Assembly (NCBI GenBank): GCA_904502225.1
Contig: CAJGDO010000006.1
Span: forward strand, 1 to 54,747
Source: an uncultured Clostridia bacterium
GTDB taxonomy: Bacteria; Bacillota; Clostridia; Christensenellales; Borkfalkiaceae
Length of the DNA: 54,747 nt
Direction of reading: 5' to 3'
In this document: piece after piece, positions 7,488 through 16,111 of the stretch
Position numbering within the stretch: position 1 is the first letter of the stretch
Layout of the letters: each line of letters starts with the position of its first letter
Notes under the pieces: generated by a model
The model's database searches: none
The model's input: only the letters and a program-made list of their open reading frames with translations
What the model was told of the DNA's origin: nothing
Translations under genes and position numbers: made by a program

Positions 7488-8771
7488 ATGTTAAAGAAAG
7501 CAGGCGTTGCAATTTTAGGTTTAGGCGTTGTAGGTGGTGGCACTTACGAAATTTTAACCAAGAACAGAGAATATTTTAAAAAGACACAAGGCGTTGACCT
7601 TACGGTTGAAGCCGTTTTAGAATTAAATAAGGAAAGGGCACTTGCTTTGGGCGTTGAAGAAAGCAAAATTGCATCAAGCATTGAAGAAGTTTGCTCTAAC
7701 CCAGAAGTAGATATCGTTGTTGAAGTTATCGGTGGCACAGGCGTTGCAAAAACATTTGTTAAAAAGGCACTTATGAGTGGTAAAACGGTTGTCACATCTA
7801 ACAAGGAATTGTTTGCTAAACACTGGCCAGAACTTGAAGAAGAAGCAAAAAAGAAGAACGCAGGTTTATTCTTTGAAGCAAGTTGCGTTGGCGGTGTTCC
7901 AATTATCCGTACTTTAATCGACGGAATGCAAGCAAACAAAATTTTATCTATTAAAGGCATTATCAACGGAACGACCAACTATATTCTAACAAAAATGGCA
8001 AACGAAGGTTCTTCTTATGAAGAAGCGTTAAAAGAAGCCCAACGTTTGGGATATGCAGAGTTTAACCCTACTGCCGACGTTGAAGGTTTTGACGCAACTT
8101 ATAAACTTTCTATCCTTTCAAGTTTGGCGTTCAACAAAAAGATTTGTATTGAAAACGTTTATAGAGAAGGTATCACTGCAATCAGTAAAGAAGATATTGC
8201 CCAAGCCAAAGAAATGGGATATACCATTAAACTTTTAGGTATTGGTAAAGATACTGAAAAGGGCGTTGAAGTTAGGGTTCACCCAACTCTTGTTAAGAAC
8301 GACAATCCACTTGCAAGCGTAAACGATTCTTTCAACGCAGTGCACTTGGTTGGTGACGCTGTTGGCGAAATTATGTTGTATGGTAGGGGTGCTGGTGCAC
8401 TTCCAACAGGCAGTGCAATCGTTTCAGACGTTATCTTTGCCGCAAAACATAACGAATATTTCTATGCAAGTTTTGAAAATAATGAAAAGGGCAATCAAGC
8501 CGTTAAATTTGTTAGTGATTTCACATCTAAATACTATATCCGTTTGACCGTTAAGGACACTGCTGGCGTGTTAGCAAAAATTGCAAACACTTTTGCTAAA
8601 AACAACATCAGCATTGCAGAAGTTAAGCAAGTTGCTTGCTCAAAGGAAAACGCCCAAATCGTGGTAAACACGCACGTTTGTGCAGAAAGTGCTGTTAAGA
8701 AGACGCTTGATAAACTTTCTTCACTTGAAGAAGTTATCCAAGTAAATTCAACTATTAGAATGGAAGACTAA
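7488..8771 (+). CDS. hom: Homoserine dehydrogenase with C-terminal ACT domain
   Basis: A 427-residue enzyme reducing aspartate semialdehyde to homoserine on the way to threonine and methionine. It has an N-terminal Rossmann motif GLGVVGGG (about 11-18), the catalytic-domain motif GIINGTTNYILTKM and a DVEGFDATYKLSIL segment. A C-terminal ACT domain (about 345-425, RLTVKDTAGVLAKIANTF) is the usual site of threonine feedback. AAAGGAG precedes the ATG. Its substrate comes from Asd, encoded at 37060-38076. Length and domain order are normal. Confidence 0.95.
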   Translation: MLKKAGVAILGLGVVGGGTYEILTKNREYFKKTQGVDLTVEAVLELNKERALALGVEESKIASSIEEVCSNPEVDIVVEVIGGTGVAKTFVKKALMSGKTVVTSNKELFAKHWPELEEEAKKKNAGLFFEASCVGGVPIIRTLIDGMQANKILSIKGIINGTTNYILTKMANEGSSYEEALKEAQRLGYAEFNPTADVEGFDATYKLSILSSLAFNKKICIENVYREGITAISKEDIAQAKEMGYTIKLLGIGKDTEKGVEVRVHPTLVKNDNPLASVNDSFNAVHLVGDAVGEIMLYGRGAGALPTGSAIVSDVIFAAKHNEYFYASFENNEKGNQAVKFVSDFTSKYYIRLTVKDTAGVLAKIANTFAKNNISIAEVKQVACSKENAQIVVNTHVCAESAVKKTLDKLSSLEEVIQVNSTIRMED

Positions 8772-8789
8772 TTAAAAAAAAGTTAGTGT

Positions 8790-8823
8790 AAAGGCTTGAA
8801 GAGATAATCTTTGAGCCTTTTTT
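8790..8823 (+). terminator. Terminator after hom
   Basis: A 13-bp stem with two G.T pairs (AAAGGCTTGAAGA / TCTTTGAGCCTTT), loop GATAA, then T residues. Confidence 0.8.
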
Positions 8824-8825
8824 AA

Positions 8826-8854
8826 TTGACAAAACCACTTAATAATGCTAAAAT
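8826..8854 (+). promoter_or_regulatory. Promoter of citrate synthase
   Basis: TTGACA, 17-nt spacer, TAAAAT; the -10 ends 24 nt before the ATG. Confidence 0.85.
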
Positions 8855-8878
8855 AACCTTAATTTTAGGAGAAAAATT

Positions 8879-10243
8879 ATGACACAAACACATTATCAAC
8901 TAACCGAAATTGCAAAACTTTCCAAGATATATCAAGAAAACCCAAGGTTTACCGAACAACAATATAAGGATAACCAAGTTAAAAAGGGTCTTCGTGATGA
9001 AAGCGGTGCAGGCGTTATAACAGGTCTAACTGATATTTCAGACGTTATTGCAAAAAAGGTTGAAAACGGCGTCACAATCGCTATCCCTGGCGAACTTTAT
9101 TATCGTGGAATTAACGTTAGGGAAATGATAGACAATTATAACGACGAGTTATGTTCAGGCTTTGAAGAAGCAACTTATCTTTTACTATTCAATAAATTGC
9201 CTAATAAAGCCGAACTTTTAGAATTTAACAAACTTTTATCAGCATACAGAAAGTTGCCTAAAAACTTTGTTAGGGACGTTATTATGAAGGCACCAAACAA
9301 AGACATTATGAATTCTATTGCAAGATGTATTTTGGCACTATACAGTTATGATAAACACGCATTGGACAACTCGCTTGACAACGTGTTAAATCAAAGTTTG
9401 GCACTTATTTCATTAACGCCTATGCTTGCTGTTTATGCTTACAACGCACATATGCACTATAACGAAGGCAAATCGCTTATTATTCACGAACCACGCCCAG
9501 ATTATTCAACGGCTGAAAACGTTTTACATATGCTTCGTTTGGATAACAAGTTTACCGAACTTGAAGCAAAAGTTTTAGACATTGCGTTTATGTTGCACGC
9601 TGAACACGGTGGTGGTAATAACTCAACCTTTACAACTCACGTTGTCACATCTGCTGGCACTGACACGTATTCAACCATTACTGCGGCACTTTGCTCACTC
9701 AAAGGTCCAAGACACGGTGGTGCAAACATTAAGGTTATGGAAATGTTTGCAGATATTAAAAAGCACGTTTCTGATTGGAGCGATGAAGAAGAAGTCCGTG
9801 CATACGTAGCCAAGATTTTGGCTGGTGAAGCGTATGATAAGACAGGCTTGGTTTATGGTATGGGCCACGCAATTTATTCTATTTCCGACCCAAGAGCACA
9901 AGTATTTAAGGAATTCGTTTCAGAACTTGCAAGCGAAAAGGGCAGAATGAAAGAGTTTGCACTTTACGATATGGTTGAAAAGGTTTCACAAGAACTTATC
10001 TGTGCAAAGAGAAAAATTGTTAAGGGTGGCGTTTCAGCGAACGTGGACTTTTACAGTGGTTTCGTTTATAATATGTTGGGGCTTCCTGTTGAACTCTTTA
10101 CGCCAATGTTTGCCGTTGCAAGAATGTCTGGCTGGTGTGCACACAGGCTTGAAGAACTTTACAATAACGGTAAAATTATTCGTCCTGCATACGTTTCAAC
10201 TAACGGAAGAAATGCTTACGTTAAACTTGAAGACAGAAAATAA
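8879..10243 (+). CDS. gltA: Citrate synthase
   Basis: A 454-residue enzyme condensing acetyl-CoA with oxaloacetate. The active-site motifs are present: AEHGGG with His243, GPRHGGAN with His279, GMGHAIYSISDPRA with His330 and the NVDFYSG Asp near 393. The protein has an N-terminal extension of about 45 residues relative to minimal bacterial enzymes, as in many clostridial citrate synthases. TTAGGAG precedes the ATG. No aconitase or isocitrate dehydrogenase genes are nearby, so its likely role (inference) is feeding 2-oxoglutarate/glutamate synthesis rather than a full cycle. Methylcitrate synthase activity cannot be excluded. Confidence 0.93.
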   Translation: MTQTHYQLTEIAKLSKIYQENPRFTEQQYKDNQVKKGLRDESGAGVITGLTDISDVIAKKVENGVTIAIPGELYYRGINVREMIDNYNDELCSGFEEATYLLLFNKLPNKAELLEFNKLLSAYRKLPKNFVRDVIMKAPNKDIMNSIARCILALYSYDKHALDNSLDNVLNQSLALISLTPMLAVYAYNAHMHYNEGKSLIIHEPRPDYSTAENVLHMLRLDNKFTELEAKVLDIAFMLHAEHGGGNNSTFTTHVVTSAGTDTYSTITAALCSLKGPRHGGANIKVMEMFADIKKHVSDWSDEEEVRAYVAKILAGEAYDKTGLVYGMGHAIYSISDPRAQVFKEFVSELASEKGRMKEFALYDMVEKVSQELICAKRKIVKGGVSANVDFYSGFVYNMLGLPVELFTPMFAVARMSGWCAHRLEELYNNGKIIRPAYVSTNGRNAYVKLEDRK

Positions 10244-10283
10244 TAAACCAAAAAAATTTTTACAAAAGAAAAACCAAAGAAAA

Positions 10284-10309
10284 AACCCAAAGGCAACTGC
10301 CTTTGGGTT
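10284..10309. terminator. Bidirectional terminator
   Basis: AACCCAAAGGCA and TGCCTTTGGGTT form a perfect 12-bp stem with A-rich and T-rich flanks, ending both citrate synthase and the convergent replication gene. Confidence 0.9.
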
Positions 10310-10327
10310 AATTTTTTATCAATTTTA

Positions 10328-12010
10328 TTAAACTTTTTTATTAAAACAATCGCACCTTTGAGTTCCAACGTACCCTGTGTCGCCACATTTTTTACAAGCA
10401 TAAATAGGTGAAAGATCGGCAAAAGAAAGACGCTTTGTTTTAAGCAAATTTTCAGCCTTTTCGGTTAAAGTTTTCTTTTCTTTTTCAAGCATTTCAAGGG
10501 TGGTATTGTCGTTTGCAATTTCAGCAAAAGCAAGGTCTTTTTCTATAGAATTAAGCCTGCCGTAAATATCCGAAAACCCTTGAATAGCCATAGCGATTTC
10601 GTTGTTCTTTTGTGCACGGGAAAGTGCGATTGAACGCCTCCTTTCATACTCTCTGTTATAAGCCTCTTGAGTGTTAGAAGAAGAAGTGTCGGAAGAAGAA
10701 ATATTTTCAAGACTAAACACGTTGTTGTTCTTCCAATTACTTAAAATTCCGTTCATATAAGCAATAGGCGAACTCTTGCCCGATGCAAGTTTACCTGCCT
10801 CTAAAATCATATCTAAAGAGAAGTTCCAACTCTTCCAAATATTAAGGTTTTCTCTGTCCCAAGGATTAGGTCTTCTGTTTAAGCCAACGGTTAAAAGAAG
10901 TTTAGAGATAAACTCGTCCGTCTTTTTAATTTGTTCAAAATAATCTCCCACACTTGATAAGGTGATAACGCCACGATTACGGAGCGTTTCAATAAGTTCA
11001 TCCATATCTTGCAAAGTGTTTTTACCGTTCTTAAAGCAGTGCGATGCAATAAACAAAAGTGCAGATTCTTCAAAGCCGAAAGACAACCACTTTTTAGTGT
11101 AAGTGTCAACAACCGTGTCAAGCACTTCAACGTAAATTGAAAGGGCTTTATTGATTTTAATAGCAAGGTCGTAAACAGCCTTTTTCTTATCCAAAAATTC
11201 AGCGATTTCCTGTTTAGAAAAACTTTTCATAGCATAGAGTTCAAGCAAGAACGCATCTAACTTTTCCATACTAGACTTTTTGAGTTTTGACGCTGCAAAA
11301 ATAATATTTTCGCTATCAAAAGAAAGTTCCCCCGTCCACTTTTTAAGCAAGTTGGCGTCTTCAATATCAGGGGCACGGCGTATAGATAAAGCACGCAAAA
11401 TTTGTTCGATAACCCCCGTTTGTGCAATATAAGAAGAAAGTTCTTTTTCCACCTTTTCAATGGTGTTAATTTCTCTATTGCCAAAGTCTTTAACAACTTT
11501 ACTTATGTATCTATAAGAAATGTCCTTGCCCTTTCTATCCGTGCAGTATTTAACAATCATAAGCATTGCTTCTGGCTTAATAAAATAAGTTTCCATAAGC
11601 ATAAAATATTCCGAATATTCGTTGGTGGAAATCATACGATTAGGTAAAAGTGCTTGAAGACTTTTGGTAAAGTCAGTATATTTTTCCGCCTTATATTTTC
11701 TTGGCTTTGAGCCAGAGAACGAGCGAATAGGGTGGTATTGAACGGCAAAAGGCTGTTTTTCCACGATAGATAAAAGCCCAAACTCTTCCCAGAACGAAAA
11801 ATAATCGATAACTTGTTGCTCGCTCAACTTTAAGTTGTTTGCCATTTCAGCAAGCGAACAGTCTTTTTCAGGGTGTTGGCACAAAAAAAGTCCGTAAAGG
11901 TAAACCTTAACGGAATCCCCTTCGGCAATTGGCAAATATTCTGTTATGAAAACGCTTTCAATATTCGTAAAAGACGAAGTTGAAAAGTCTTTTGAAAAAG
12001 AACAGGTCAT
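10328..12010 (-). CDS. DnaB/DnaD-type primosome protein with C-terminal DnaI-like zinc module
   Basis: A 560-residue protein. Residues about 15-100 look like a winged-helix domain. Two DnaD-type helical domains follow (about 195-280 and 365-430), the second ending in the signature Y418MNGILSNW426. This order resembles B. subtilis DnaB (helicase co-loader). Residues 453-560 differ: an arginine-rich REYERRRS helix, a coiled segment and then C539xxC542DTGY with C553xC555. That is the pattern of the N-terminal helicase-binding zinc domain of DnaI/DnaC-type loaders. The protein stops there, with no AAA+ ATPase domain, and a terminator follows at once. GAGGG precedes the ATG. The replication-restart or helicase-loading role is inferred from domain families. 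Confidence 0.75.
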   Translation of the reverse strand: MTCSFSKDFSTSSFTNIESVFITEYLPIAEGDSVKVYLYGLFLCQHPEKDCSLAEMANNLKLSEQQVIDYFSFWEEFGLLSIVEKQPFAVQYHPIRSFSGSKPRKYKAEKYTDFTKSLQALLPNRMISTNEYSEYFMLMETYFIKPEAMLMIVKYCTDRKGKDISYRYISKVVKDFGNREINTIEKVEKELSSYIAQTGVIEQILRALSIRRAPDIEDANLLKKWTGELSFDSENIIFAASKLKKSSMEKLDAFLLELYAMKSFSKQEIAEFLDKKKAVYDLAIKINKALSIYVEVLDTVVDTYTKKWLSFGFEESALLFIASHCFKNGKNTLQDMDELIETLRNRGVITLSSVGDYFEQIKKTDEFISKLLLTVGLNRRPNPWDRENLNIWKSWNFSLDMILEAGKLASGKSSPIAYMNGILSNWKNNNVFSLENISSSDTSSSNTQEAYNREYERRRSIALSRAQKNNEIAMAIQGFSDIYGRLNSIEKDLAFAEIANDNTTLEMLEKEKKTLTEKAENLLKTKRLSFADLSPIYACKKCGDTGYVGTQRCDCFNKKV

Positions 12011-12072
12011 TTGTGCCCTCGCTTAATAATTTATCGCTAAATGTTAAAAACGCTTGATATATTAAAAATAAT

Positions 12073-12096
12073 ATTATATAATAAATAATATATAAT
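12073..12096. repeat. A/T inverted repeat in divergent intergenic region
   Basis: ATTATATA and TATATAAT are perfect 8-bp arms around an 8-nt spacer, between the divergent replication gene and the hydrolase gene. It may contain -10 elements for either side or an operator. The rest of 12011-12224 holds no gene that I can see. Confidence 0.4.
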
Positions 12097-12173
12097 AGCG
12101 GATTTGCACCCTTTTTTAAAAGAGAGTGGAACATTATTATAAACTAAACTTTATTAAAAAGCAACTTAAAATA

Positions 12174-12198
12174 GTGGTAATTTAAAGAATTTTACCAC
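12174..12198 (+). repeat. Inverted repeat upstream of hydrolase gene
   Basis: GTGGTAA and TTACCAC are 7-bp arms with an 11-nt spacer, 27 nt before the start codon at 12225. There is no T-run, so an operator or leader hairpin is more likely than a terminator. Confidence 0.4.
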
Positions 12199-12224
12199 CA
12201 AAACCGAGTATTTTTGAGGTATTT

Positions 12225-13922
12225 ATGATTGAAACCATTTTAACGCCTACTGCACTATGGAAAAACTTTATATTACCTGACGGCGTGTCTGCAACGGTTG
12301 TCCAAGAAAGAAAGCGTGGCAATGTTGTCTTTTCTAAACTTTATATCGAAGGTAGAAATGTCGGTCAGGAAAGCGTTAAGATTTATGCAGAGTTAGTTAG
12401 AAACGTTAAAAAGGCGACTGCTCCTGCAATTATTTTGCTTGAAGATTTTGAAATTAAGCAAGACAAAAAACTTATCAAAACTCTTTTATCAAAGGGCTAT
12501 TCGGTTTTGACGGTTGACCTTTATGGTAAAAAGCAAGATAAAGAACGCTTTACCGTTTATCCAGAACAAATTTCTTATGCTAACTATGAAGAGGTTAAAG
12601 ATAACCTTTACGAAATACAAACAAACGCACAACAAACTTGTTGGTATGAGTGGTGTGCAGTTTTAAGATACGCACTAAAATACCTTAAGGGTTTGCCATT
12701 TATAAATAAGGTTGGTGCTTTGGGTTTTTCAAAAGTGGCAACAGCACTTTGGCAGGTTGCGGGAACTGATGAAAATTTAGATTGCGTTTCTGTTGCGTTA
12801 AACTCTGGCTGGCTTGGTTATAAAGAAATATTCAAGTTTGGCGGAATGGTTGAGCCACAGTTTTCAGACCAAATGTATAAGTTTGTTGCGGGGGTTGATT
12901 CGCAGTCTTACGCATTGCACGTTAAATGCCCAACGCTTATGCTTTGTGCAACCAACGACCCTAATTTTGATTTAGATAGGGCTTATGACACTTTGAGTAA
13001 AGTGCCAGACACAGTGTTTAAGGCAATGCACTATTCGGTCAACACAATCGATAGAATTGACAATGATGGTTTTAACAACCTTATGAACTTTTTTAACAAG
13101 TTTTTGTTAGAAAAGGAAATTGACCTTATAAAAGAAAGCCAAATAAAATGCGAAGTAAAAGACGGCAAATTGGTTGTCGAAATAGACACTGATGAACTTT
13201 CGGAAGTTCAAGTTAAAAGGGTAAACGTTTACGTCGCAGAGCAAAAAGTTAATCCAGCACTTCGCAGTTGGCTTAAAGTCGATGCAAGAAAAGTGGATAA
13301 GAATAAATACGTGGGCGAATATCAACCATATTACGCATCAGAACTTTTAACCTGCTTTGCAACCGTGGAATTTTCAAACGGGTTTAAGGCAAGCACCAAC
13401 GTTTTGGGCAAACGCTTTAATCAAGACGAAGTTAAAAAGACAAATAAAAACAACCTTATCTTTTCTTCAAGAATGCTAAACTCTGAAAGTGTGTTTGCAC
13501 CGTTGAGCAGTTTAGAAGATGACTATGCGTTAAACATTGACGTTTCGGATAAGGGCAAGGTTGAACTTAAAAAAGGCCCAATGGATATAGTGGGGGTTGG
13601 CTGTACCCGTGATTTAACAACCTTTGCAGTGGGCAGTGATAGATACCAACCGGTAAACAATTCAATCATAATGCTTGACGTGTTTGTTAGGGAAAGTGCT
13701 ATGCTTACCGTTTCGTTTGTGGTTGATGCTTTGGGTGAAAAGAAAGAGTATTTTGCACAATCAAATCTTTTGGGTGGGGACGTTTGGCTTAACGTTCAGT
13801 TCCCAATGAACAAGTTTAAGACAGCCGAAGGGCTTGTTCTAAAAGATTTTTCCAAAGTTGATGCATTAAAAATAAGCGTTGACGGTTCGGAATATTTAGT
13901 CAACAATCTTCTTTGGGTTTAA
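12225..13922 (+). CDS. Alpha/beta-hydrolase fold protein with C-terminal beta domain, function unknown
   Basis: A 565-residue cytoplasmic protein (no signal peptide). Residues about 60-295 read as an alpha/beta-hydrolase: strand and turn AIILLEDFE, nucleophile elbow GFS169KV, acid-loop CPTLMLCATND245, and a candidate His269 in AMHYSVN. The elbow is GxSxV rather than the usual GxSxG. Residues about 300-565 are beta-rich and may be a sandwich domain. GAGGT precedes the ATG. A similar core occurs in dienelactone-hydrolase/acetyl-xylan-esterase relatives, but I cannot name a substrate. The following genes (DUF951, lepB) are close and co-directional, so they may be co-transcribed. Confidence 0.65.
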   Translation: MIETILTPTALWKNFILPDGVSATVVQERKRGNVVFSKLYIEGRNVGQESVKIYAELVRNVKKATAPAIILLEDFEIKQDKKLIKTLLSKGYSVLTVDLYGKKQDKERFTVYPEQISYANYEEVKDNLYEIQTNAQQTCWYEWCAVLRYALKYLKGLPFINKVGALGFSKVATALWQVAGTDENLDCVSVALNSGWLGYKEIFKFGGMVEPQFSDQMYKFVAGVDSQSYALHVKCPTLMLCATNDPNFDLDRAYDTLSKVPDTVFKAMHYSVNTIDRIDNDGFNNLMNFFNKFLLEKEIDLIKESQIKCEVKDGKLVVEIDTDELSEVQVKRVNVYVAEQKVNPALRSWLKVDARKVDKNKYVGEYQPYYASELLTCFATVEFSNGFKASTNVLGKRFNQDEVKKTNKNNLIFSSRMLNSESVFAPLSSLEDDYALNIDVSDKGKVELKKGPMDIVGVGCTRDLTTFAVGSDRYQPVNNSIIMLDVFVRESAMLTVSFVVDALGEKKEYFAQSNLLGGDVWLNVQFPMNKFKTAEGLVLKDFSKVDALKISVDGSEYLVNNLLWV

Positions 13923-13942
13923 GATAAAAAGAAAAGGATAAT

Positions 13943-14152
13943 ATGTTGGTTATGGCATATACGATAGGCGATAAAATAATTTCCAAAAAAAACCACGCTT
14001 GTGGTGGAAACGAATGGCAGGTTGCAAGAACGGGTGCCGATATTAAACTGGTTTGTTGCAAGTGCAATAGAGCGATATTTTTATCTGTTGATGAAGTCAA
14101 AAAAATTACTAAAAATTATCAGAGTGTAGAAAATGGAAGTGAACAACGTTAA
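13943..14152 (+). CDS. DUF951 family protein
   Basis: A 69-residue protein with the DUF951 pattern: YTIGDKIISKKNHACGGNEW, then R-x-GADIKLVCCKCNRAIFL. The single Cys near 20 and the CCxxC cluster near 37-41 suggest zinc binding. The family is small, widespread in Firmicutes and of unknown function, possibly nucleic-acid binding. AAGGA precedes the ATG. It overlaps the start of lepB by 20 nt, which suggests translational coupling. Confidence 0.85.
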   Translation: MLVMAYTIGDKIISKKNHACGGNEWQVARTGADIKLVCCKCNRAIFLSVDEVKKITKNYQSVENGSEQR

Positions 14153-14792
14153 CGAAAACGTAAAACAAGCGACAATCCAAACGGAAAAGAAAGGTAAAAA
14201 GGCGGATAAAATTTTTACCTTGGTTTTGTGCGTCGTTTTAGTGTTGATGACGGCGTTAATATTTCTCAACAAGTTTGTATTTTTAAACGTTTACGTTGAA
14301 GGGCAATCCATGGCACCAACCTTATCTTCGGGGGACGTGCTATTTGGCATAAAAGGCAACGATATTGAAGTTGGCGACATTGTGGTTATCGATGGCGAAA
14401 AGTCAAACGGAAAAGGTGGGTTCGACTTGTTGATTAAAAGGGTTATTGCAGTCGGCAAAAAAGACACAACGGTTATCGTTGAAATTAAGAACGGTAAAGT
14501 TTACGTTGGCGATAGTAATGAGACCTTAAAAGAGTTAAAAGAAAGTTATTTAGATAAAGGCACTGTGACAAACCCACTCGCCCCAGAGTATAGAACACGC
14601 TGGGAATTAGAGTATGGCCAAGTGTTTTACTTGGGGGATAATAGAGAGCATAGTTCGGACAGTAGGTATCTTCTTTACGGCGTTTGTGAAAAAAAGCAAG
14701 TGCAAGGCGTTATTCCAGAGTGGGCACTTTCAATGCGTTGGTTAAGTGGCTTTTTATACAACACGGGCAAGTTTTTCAGCAATTTGTTTTGA
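14133..14792 (+). CDS. lepB: Signal peptidase I
   Basis: A 219-residue membrane-anchored serine protease that removes signal peptides from secreted proteins. One N-terminal membrane segment (about 27-50) is followed by the catalytic Ser59 in EGQSMAPTL, Lys102 in LIKRVIAVG and the GDNREHSSDSR box. Ser/Lys dyad and spacing are normal for Gram-positive SipS-type enzymes. The start overlaps the upstream DUF951 gene, and no strong ribosome-binding site is visible, consistent with coupling. Confidence 0.94.
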   Translation: MEVNNVNENVKQATIQTEKKGKKADKIFTLVLCVVLVLMTALIFLNKFVFLNVYVEGQSMAPTLSSGDVLFGIKGNDIEVGDIVVIDGEKSNGKGGFDLLIKRVIAVGKKDTTVIVEIKNGKVYVGDSNETLKELKESYLDKGTVTNPLAPEYRTRWELEYGQVFYLGDNREHSSDSRYLLYGVCEKKQVQGVIPEWALSMRWLSGFLYNTGKFFSNLF

Positions 14793-14800
14793 GGTGACAA

Positions 14801-15286
14801 ATGATACTATATAAAAGCCCGTTGATTTTCGGGATTATAAAAAAAATAATAGGCGTGTTTTTTACCGTCATTTATAAAATCTTTGCATTTTTTAACTTGC
14901 AGTTCACCCTTTTGCTTTCGCTAATAGGCGTTGTGCTATATCTAACGGGTGCGTTTGAAGAAAACAACGTTGTTTTAATAGTTTTTTACTTGCTTTTGGT
15001 TTTGTCAATAATTTACGCTATTGCAGGAACGATAAAAAGGCTTTTAGGCATAGACAAGCGTGTTAAGAAAAGCAAGGGTGCACAAATTATAAACGAAGAA
15101 AAGGTTGACGATAAAGAAGATACCCAACTTCAAACCGAAGTTAAAGAGAGTGTTAAGGTTGAAAGCCCAACCTATTACACGGTAAGGCAAAACAACAATT
15201 TTATAATGGCAGAATATTCGGATAGATACGAGTTATATAGAAAGACCGAGGAAGGCTTAAAAAAGGTTAGAACGGACTATAAATAA
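14801..15286 (+). CDS. Small membrane protein, unknown
   Basis: 161 residues, 8 nt downstream of lepB, with a good AGGTGA ribosome-binding site. Hydrophobic segments at about 8-25, 32-50 and 57-75 point to two or three membrane passes. They are followed by a charged linker (about 84-120) and a short C-terminal domain rich in Tyr/Arg (YYTVRQNNNFIMAEYSDRYE). I recognise no family. Co-transcription with lepB and the next membrane protein is likely. The order might hint at an envelope role, but the sequence does not show one. Confidence 0.7.
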   Translation: MILYKSPLIFGIIKKIIGVFFTVIYKIFAFFNLQFTLLLSLIGVVLYLTGAFEENNVVLIVFYLLLVLSIIYAIAGTIKRLLGIDKRVKKSKGAQIINEEKVDDKEDTQLQTEVKESVKVESPTYYTVRQNNNFIMAEYSDRYELYRKTEEGLKKVRTDYK

Positions 15287-15297
15287 AGGTGAAAAAA

Positions 15298-15813
15298 ATG
15301 ATACAATATTTTAATGAACAAGAATTTTTAGTCGCAAAAAAGCAAAAGAACAGAGTGTTTTTAACGTATTTGATATTTTTAGTTATTTATGCAGTTATAA
15401 GCATGGGTATGTTTTTGTGGTTTAGAACGCTACCTTATAGGTCAGAAGAAATAACAAAGGTAAAAATAATTCACCACGCAATCACCGTTGTTTTCGTGAT
15501 ATTTTCGTTTATATTTTTAGGCATAAAGTATAAGAGAGTAAAAAAATATTACCTTATGAACCTAAATATGATAACCGGTTTAAAAGAAACGTTTACGGGC
15601 AGTTTTTTTGAGTATGATGAAAGCGTGCAACAAAAAGACGGTGCAGATTTTAAGGCACTTGTGTTTTTGGAATGGAACAAGTATAAGGGTGATTTTTATG
15701 AAAGAAAGGTTTTAGTGCCTTTTGAAAAAGAGTTCCCAGAATTTACAGAAAACCAAAACGTAAAATACGTGACGCAAGGCAACGTGCTTTACAGTTATGA
15801 AATATTATCGTGA
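15298..15813 (+). CDS. Small membrane protein, unknown
   Basis: 171 residues from the ATG 6 nt after AGGTGA; an in-frame GTG 9 nt earlier overlaps that site and is less likely. Two hydrophobic segments (about 22-42 and 62-80) form a hairpin with both ends probably cytoplasmic. The C-terminal half is soluble and mixed charge. No family recognised. The gene starts 11 nt after the previous one, and its end lies just before the ACT gene. Confidence 0.68.
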   Translation: MIQYFNEQEFLVAKKQKNRVFLTYLIFLVIYAVISMGMFLWFRTLPYRSEEITKVKIIHHAITVVFVIFSFIFLGIKYKRVKKYYLMNLNMITGLKETFTGSFFEYDESVQQKDGADFKALVFLEWNKYKGDFYERKVLVPFEKEFPEFTENQNVKYVTQGNVLYSYEILS

Positions 15814-15829
15814 AAAAAAGGAGATTAAA

Positions 15830-16099
15830 ATGAAATCGATAGTCACAGTTATAGGAAAAGATAAACCAGGTATTATTGCAAAGGTTAGTTCAGCCCTTGC
15901 ACAAAATCAAGTTAATATTGAAGACATAAGCCAAACGCTTATGCAAGATAACTTTACGATGCTTATGCTTTGCGACTTGTCAAAGGCAACAGTTTCACTT
16001 AACGAACTTCAAAACCAATTGGTTGAGTTAGGCAAAGAAATCGGCGTTTCAATCCACGTTCAACACGAAGATATTTTTAACGCAATGCACAAAATTTAA
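15830..16099 (+). CDS. ACT domain protein (UPF0237 type)
   Basis: An 89-residue single ACT domain, with AAGGAG 6 nt before the ATG (MKSIVTVIGKDKPGII). The GKDKPGIIAKVSSALAQ pattern is that of small GcvR-like ACT regulators that bind amino acids. It is followed 12 nt later by the PFL-family gene. The two families are commonly adjacent in Firmicutes, so the ACT protein may sense a ligand for its partner. Confidence 0.9.
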   Translation: MKSIVTVIGKDKPGIIAKVSSALAQNQVNIEDISQTLMQDNFTMLMLCDLSKATVSLNELQNQLVELGKEIGVSIHVQHEDIFNAMHKI

Positions 16100-16111
16100 G
16101 GTGAACTAATT

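Noticed and set aside
6917..7543. 208-codon open frame on the minus strand
   Set aside because: It is antisense to coaX and the start of hom, and its composition mirrors them.
10328..10400. Frameshift that truncated an AAA+ domain from the DnaD-type protein
   Set aside because: Only about 80 bp, mostly a terminator, separate the stop from the citrate synthase gene, so there is no ATPase remnant.
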